Source: Lachnospiraceae bacterium
Lineage (GTDB): Bacteria > Bacillota_A > Clostridia > Lachnospirales > Lachnospiraceae
Length of the DNA: 6,929 nucleotides
Reading direction: 5' to 3'
Assembly: GCA_003446335.1 (NCBI GenBank)
Contig: DMAZ01000221.1
Coordinates: forward strand, 1-6,929
Notes under the pieces: generated by a model
Seen by the model: only the letters and a program-made list of their open reading frames with translations
What the model was told of the DNA's origin: nothing
The model's database searches: none
Shown: positions 5,616-6,929 of the stretch, in pieces
How the letters are laid out: each line of letters opens with the position of its first letter
Position numbering within the stretch: the first letter of the stretch is position 1
Position numbers and translations under genes: made by a program

Positions 5616-6618
5616 AGATCTTATCTTTATAATCACACTCCAGGAACAGCGGCTTCACCCGGATTACCTCGTCATACTCCTCCTGACTGACCCTGACCTC
5701 TGAATTCAGCCCTTTAAGATCACTCTTTACGACCTCCAGAGCTTCCCGGCATGTAGATGCACGGCCGCTTTCCAGTATCCGGATCATCCTCCTGCAGACG
5801 ACCGGGTGCGCATATTGGGGAGGAAGAAAAAATCCGGGCTTTCCGGAGATATAGTCTGCTGAATCCGCCAGCGCTCTCTCCCAGTTCTTACGGACAGCCC
5901 CCTTCGTATTGGACCCGATCGGAAGTGTGCCGGCCGCCAGCGAGAAGAACAGGAACGCCCCTCCGAAAAGAAGCAGGTACGGAGCGTAGGGTCTGCCTGC
6001 TGACAGGAAAAAAATCCCGCACGCAAGTCCGAGGAATCCGATGAGCGCAATGGCAGTAACGATCACAATATTACTTTTCGGCATCTGATCGACTGTGCGT
6101 TTTCTCCTGACTGCTGCCGACAGACCCTGATAAATTTCCGGCTTCTTTTCCAGATAATCTATATCCCCCTGCAGGCGATCGATTTCCCGCTGTACTTTTC
6201 CGGATACCGGTGCTTTCGTCTGTGCTTTCTTTCCTTTTGCCTCCTCTTCCGCTTTTTCGGTCATGAGCGGAATTTCCGGGTGGTTTTCGGACAGCCATTT
6301 AAGGATATTGTCGACATCCTGTTCTACTTTGAAATTGCACTGCTTTTCTCTTCCGTCTTTCAGAACGACGACCAGATATGGAATCGTACTGAACATACCT
6401 TTTCCGGTAAAGCCTCCGCTGCTCATCGCGACCCTTTTAAAGATCCGCCGAATATCGGAATAAACAACGTAGTATCTTCTCGATATATAAAAGCTGTTCA
6501 GGTAGAGTGCCCTTGCGCCCATACCGCAGGGTCCTGCCTTCACGCACTTCTTCCGATCATCCCTGAGAACATCCGGATCTAATATGGTTTTTCCGAACGG
6601 AACGGGTGAAAGAAACAT
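5614..6618 (-). CDS. Two-helix membrane protein of unknown family, first gene of the ATPase/VWA operon
   Basis: This is a 334-residue protein I do not recognise by name. Three parts can be seen. Residues 1 to about 105 look like a beta-rich soluble domain with a closing helix, including YYVVYSDIRRIFKR, a strand pair around PYLVVVLKDGREKQCNF, and then VDNILKWLSENHPEI. This strand-rich order with a C-terminal helix resembles bacterial PH-like domains, a tentative structural guess. A lysine/glutamate-rich linker and short coiled-coil-like helix follow (about 106-175; QREIDRLQGDIDYLEKK). Two membrane helices at about 184-207 and 213-230 are joined by a very short turn, so both ends should face the cytoplasm. 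The C-terminal 100 residues form a charged helical domain (HPVVCRRMIRILESGRA). The ATG at 6616-6618 is chosen because GGGAGGT lies four bases upstream. A longer TTG start at 6669 would fall within a terminator hairpin. It lies 13 bases before the ATPase and probably anchors, regulates or is a client of that system. Confidence 0.88.
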   Translation of the reverse strand: MFLSPVPFGKTILDPDVLRDDRKKCVKAGPCGMGARALYLNSFYISRRYYVVYSDIRRIFKRVAMSSGGFTGKGMFSTIPYLVVVLKDGREKQCNFKVEQDVDNILKWLSENHPEIPLMTEKAEEEAKGKKAQTKAPVSGKVQREIDRLQGDIDYLEKKPEIYQGLSAAVRRKRTVDQMPKSNIVIVTAIALIGFLGLACGIFFLSAGRPYAPYLLLFGGAFLFFSLAAGTLPIGSNTKGAVRKNWERALADSADYISGKPGFFLPPQYAHPVVCRRMIRILESGRASTCREALEVVKSDLKGLNSEVRVSQEEYDEVIRVKPLFLECDYKDKI

Positions 6619-6622
6619 AATG

Positions 6623-6629
6623 ACCTCCC
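6623..6629 (-). promoter_or_regulatory. Ribosome binding site that decides the membrane protein start
   Basis: GGGAGGT on the minus strand lies four bases before the ATG at 6616-6618. It fixes the start against the upstream TTG at 6667-6669. A self-complementary GGAGAAGATTCTCC sits directly upstream at 6630-6643 and could form a small hairpin beside the ribosome binding site. Confidence 0.7.
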
Positions 6630-6644
6630 GGAGAATCTTCTCCT

Positions 6645-6688
6645 TCTGAAATAAGAAACTGCCGCACAAGTTCTCCCCGTGCGACAGT
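6645..6688 (-). terminator. Rho-independent terminator after the CstA-like gene
   Basis: Read on the minus strand, ACTGTCGCAC (6679-6688) pairs with GTGCGGCAGT (6658-6667) in a 10-base stem with a single G-T wobble and an 11-base loop. It is followed by the T-rich TTCTTATTTC (6648-6657). It lies 65 bases past the stop of the permease gene. This is the strongest terminator in the window. It stands only about 30 bases before the ATG of the three-gene operon. Confidence 0.75.
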
Positions 6689-6725
6689 CCTGATCTTTCA
6701 ATTAGTGTATCTGATATACTTTCCT

Positions 6726-6744
6726 GCCGCGTATATGACGCAGC
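6726..6744 (-). other. Additional 3' UTR hairpin after the CstA-like gene
   Basis: On the minus strand GCTGCGT (6738-6744) and ACGCGGC (6726-6732) form a 7-base stem with one G-T wobble and a 5-base loop, starting eight bases after the stop codon. No T-tract follows, so it is not a terminator by itself. It may protect the 3' end or be incidental. Confidence 0.4.
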
Positions 6745-6752
6745 TCATTCCT

Positions 6753-6929
6753 TTATGCAGCTTTGTACTTCTTTGCGCTCTTTAAGAAGATTGCAAGGAA
6801 AGCGATGGCGACAACAATACCTACCGGATATGCAACAAGCGTGTTATTGGTCAGAGCCGGGATCATGCCGAGGCACTCAGGTGCCATTACGAAATATGTG
6901 GCGGAGACCGCACTCATGAAAGTAGCGGG
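6753..6929 (-). CDS. C-terminal end of a CstA-like (carbon starvation protein A) permease
   Basis: Only the last 58 codons are in view. The reading frame is open from the right edge to a TAA at 6753-6755. The visible sequence has a membrane segment starting PATFMSAVSATYFVMAPECL, then a second hydrophobic helix (VAYPVGIVVAIAFLAIFL) and a short basic tail ending KSAKKYKAA. The pattern FM..V..TY...APE followed by a final helix and basic tail matches the C-terminal end of CstA family permeases. That family imports peptides or pyruvate in starved or pyruvate-using cells. With so little sequence the family is likely rather than certain, and another multi-helix permease is the alternative. It is upstream of the three-gene operon on the same strand but separated from it by a terminator. 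Confidence 0.72.
   Translation of the reverse strand, partial: PATFMSAVSATYFVMAPECLGMIPALTNNTLVAYPVGIVVAIAFLAIFLKSAKKYKAA

Noticed and set aside
5601..5636. Longer N-terminus for the ATPase from an in-frame start at 5636
   Set aside because: It would overlap the end of the membrane protein gene by 23 bases, whereas the ATG at 5598-5600 has GAGGTG at proper spacing.
6619..6669. Longer N-terminus for the membrane protein from a TTG at 6667-6669
   Set aside because: The TTG falls in the stem-loop of the upstream terminator, has no Shine-Dalgarno, and the ATG at 6616-6618 has a strong one.

Overview
The window looks like chromosome from an anaerobic, butyrate-forming Bacillota, most likely a clostridial or Lachnospiraceae-type bacterium. 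The signs are a butyrate kinase gene, strong AGGAGG-type ribosome binding sites, moderate GC content and a NorQ/NorD-like ATPase plus VWA pair without nitric oxide reductase genes beside it. This placement is inferred from gene content and no species is claimed. Six genes can be supported. Five lie on the minus strand and one small gene lies on the plus strand. No RNA genes, mobile elements, CRISPR arrays or integration signs were seen, and no stretch over 300 bases lacks a gene.

Left part (1-2384, minus strand). A neurotransmitter:sodium symporter (NSS) family transporter is followed after 31 bases by a butyrate kinase gene that runs off the left edge. No terminator lies between them, so they are probably one transcript. 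It would start from an extended -10 promoter near 2355-2384, with a short inverted repeat just downstream of the predicted start. A sodium-driven amino acid importer coupled to an acyl kinase suggests amino acid fermentation, with the kinase making ATP from an acyl phosphate.

Middle (2385-2847). One 109-residue gene of unknown function, possibly related to the DUF2007 family, reads on the plus strand, divergent from the transporter and convergent with the next operon. It has a near-ideal Shine-Dalgarno, an internal 8-bp hairpin and a 7-bp hairpin after its stop.

Right part (2848-6618, minus strand). A compact three-gene operon encodes, in transcription order, a two-helix membrane protein of unknown family, a MoxR-type AAA+ ATPase close to NorQ/CbbQ, and a 609-residue protein with a C-terminal VWA domain resembling NorD. 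Gene junctions are a 13-base gap and a 4-base ATGA overlap. The likely reading is an ATPase/VWA protein-remodelling machine tethered to or regulated by a membrane partner. The client is unknown. This is the least explained and most interesting part of the window.

Right edge (6619-6929). The last 58 codons of a carbon-starvation-protein-A-like (CstA) permease enter on the minus strand and end at 6753. A convincing rho-independent terminator follows at about 6645-6688, only a few dozen bases before the start of the three-gene operon.
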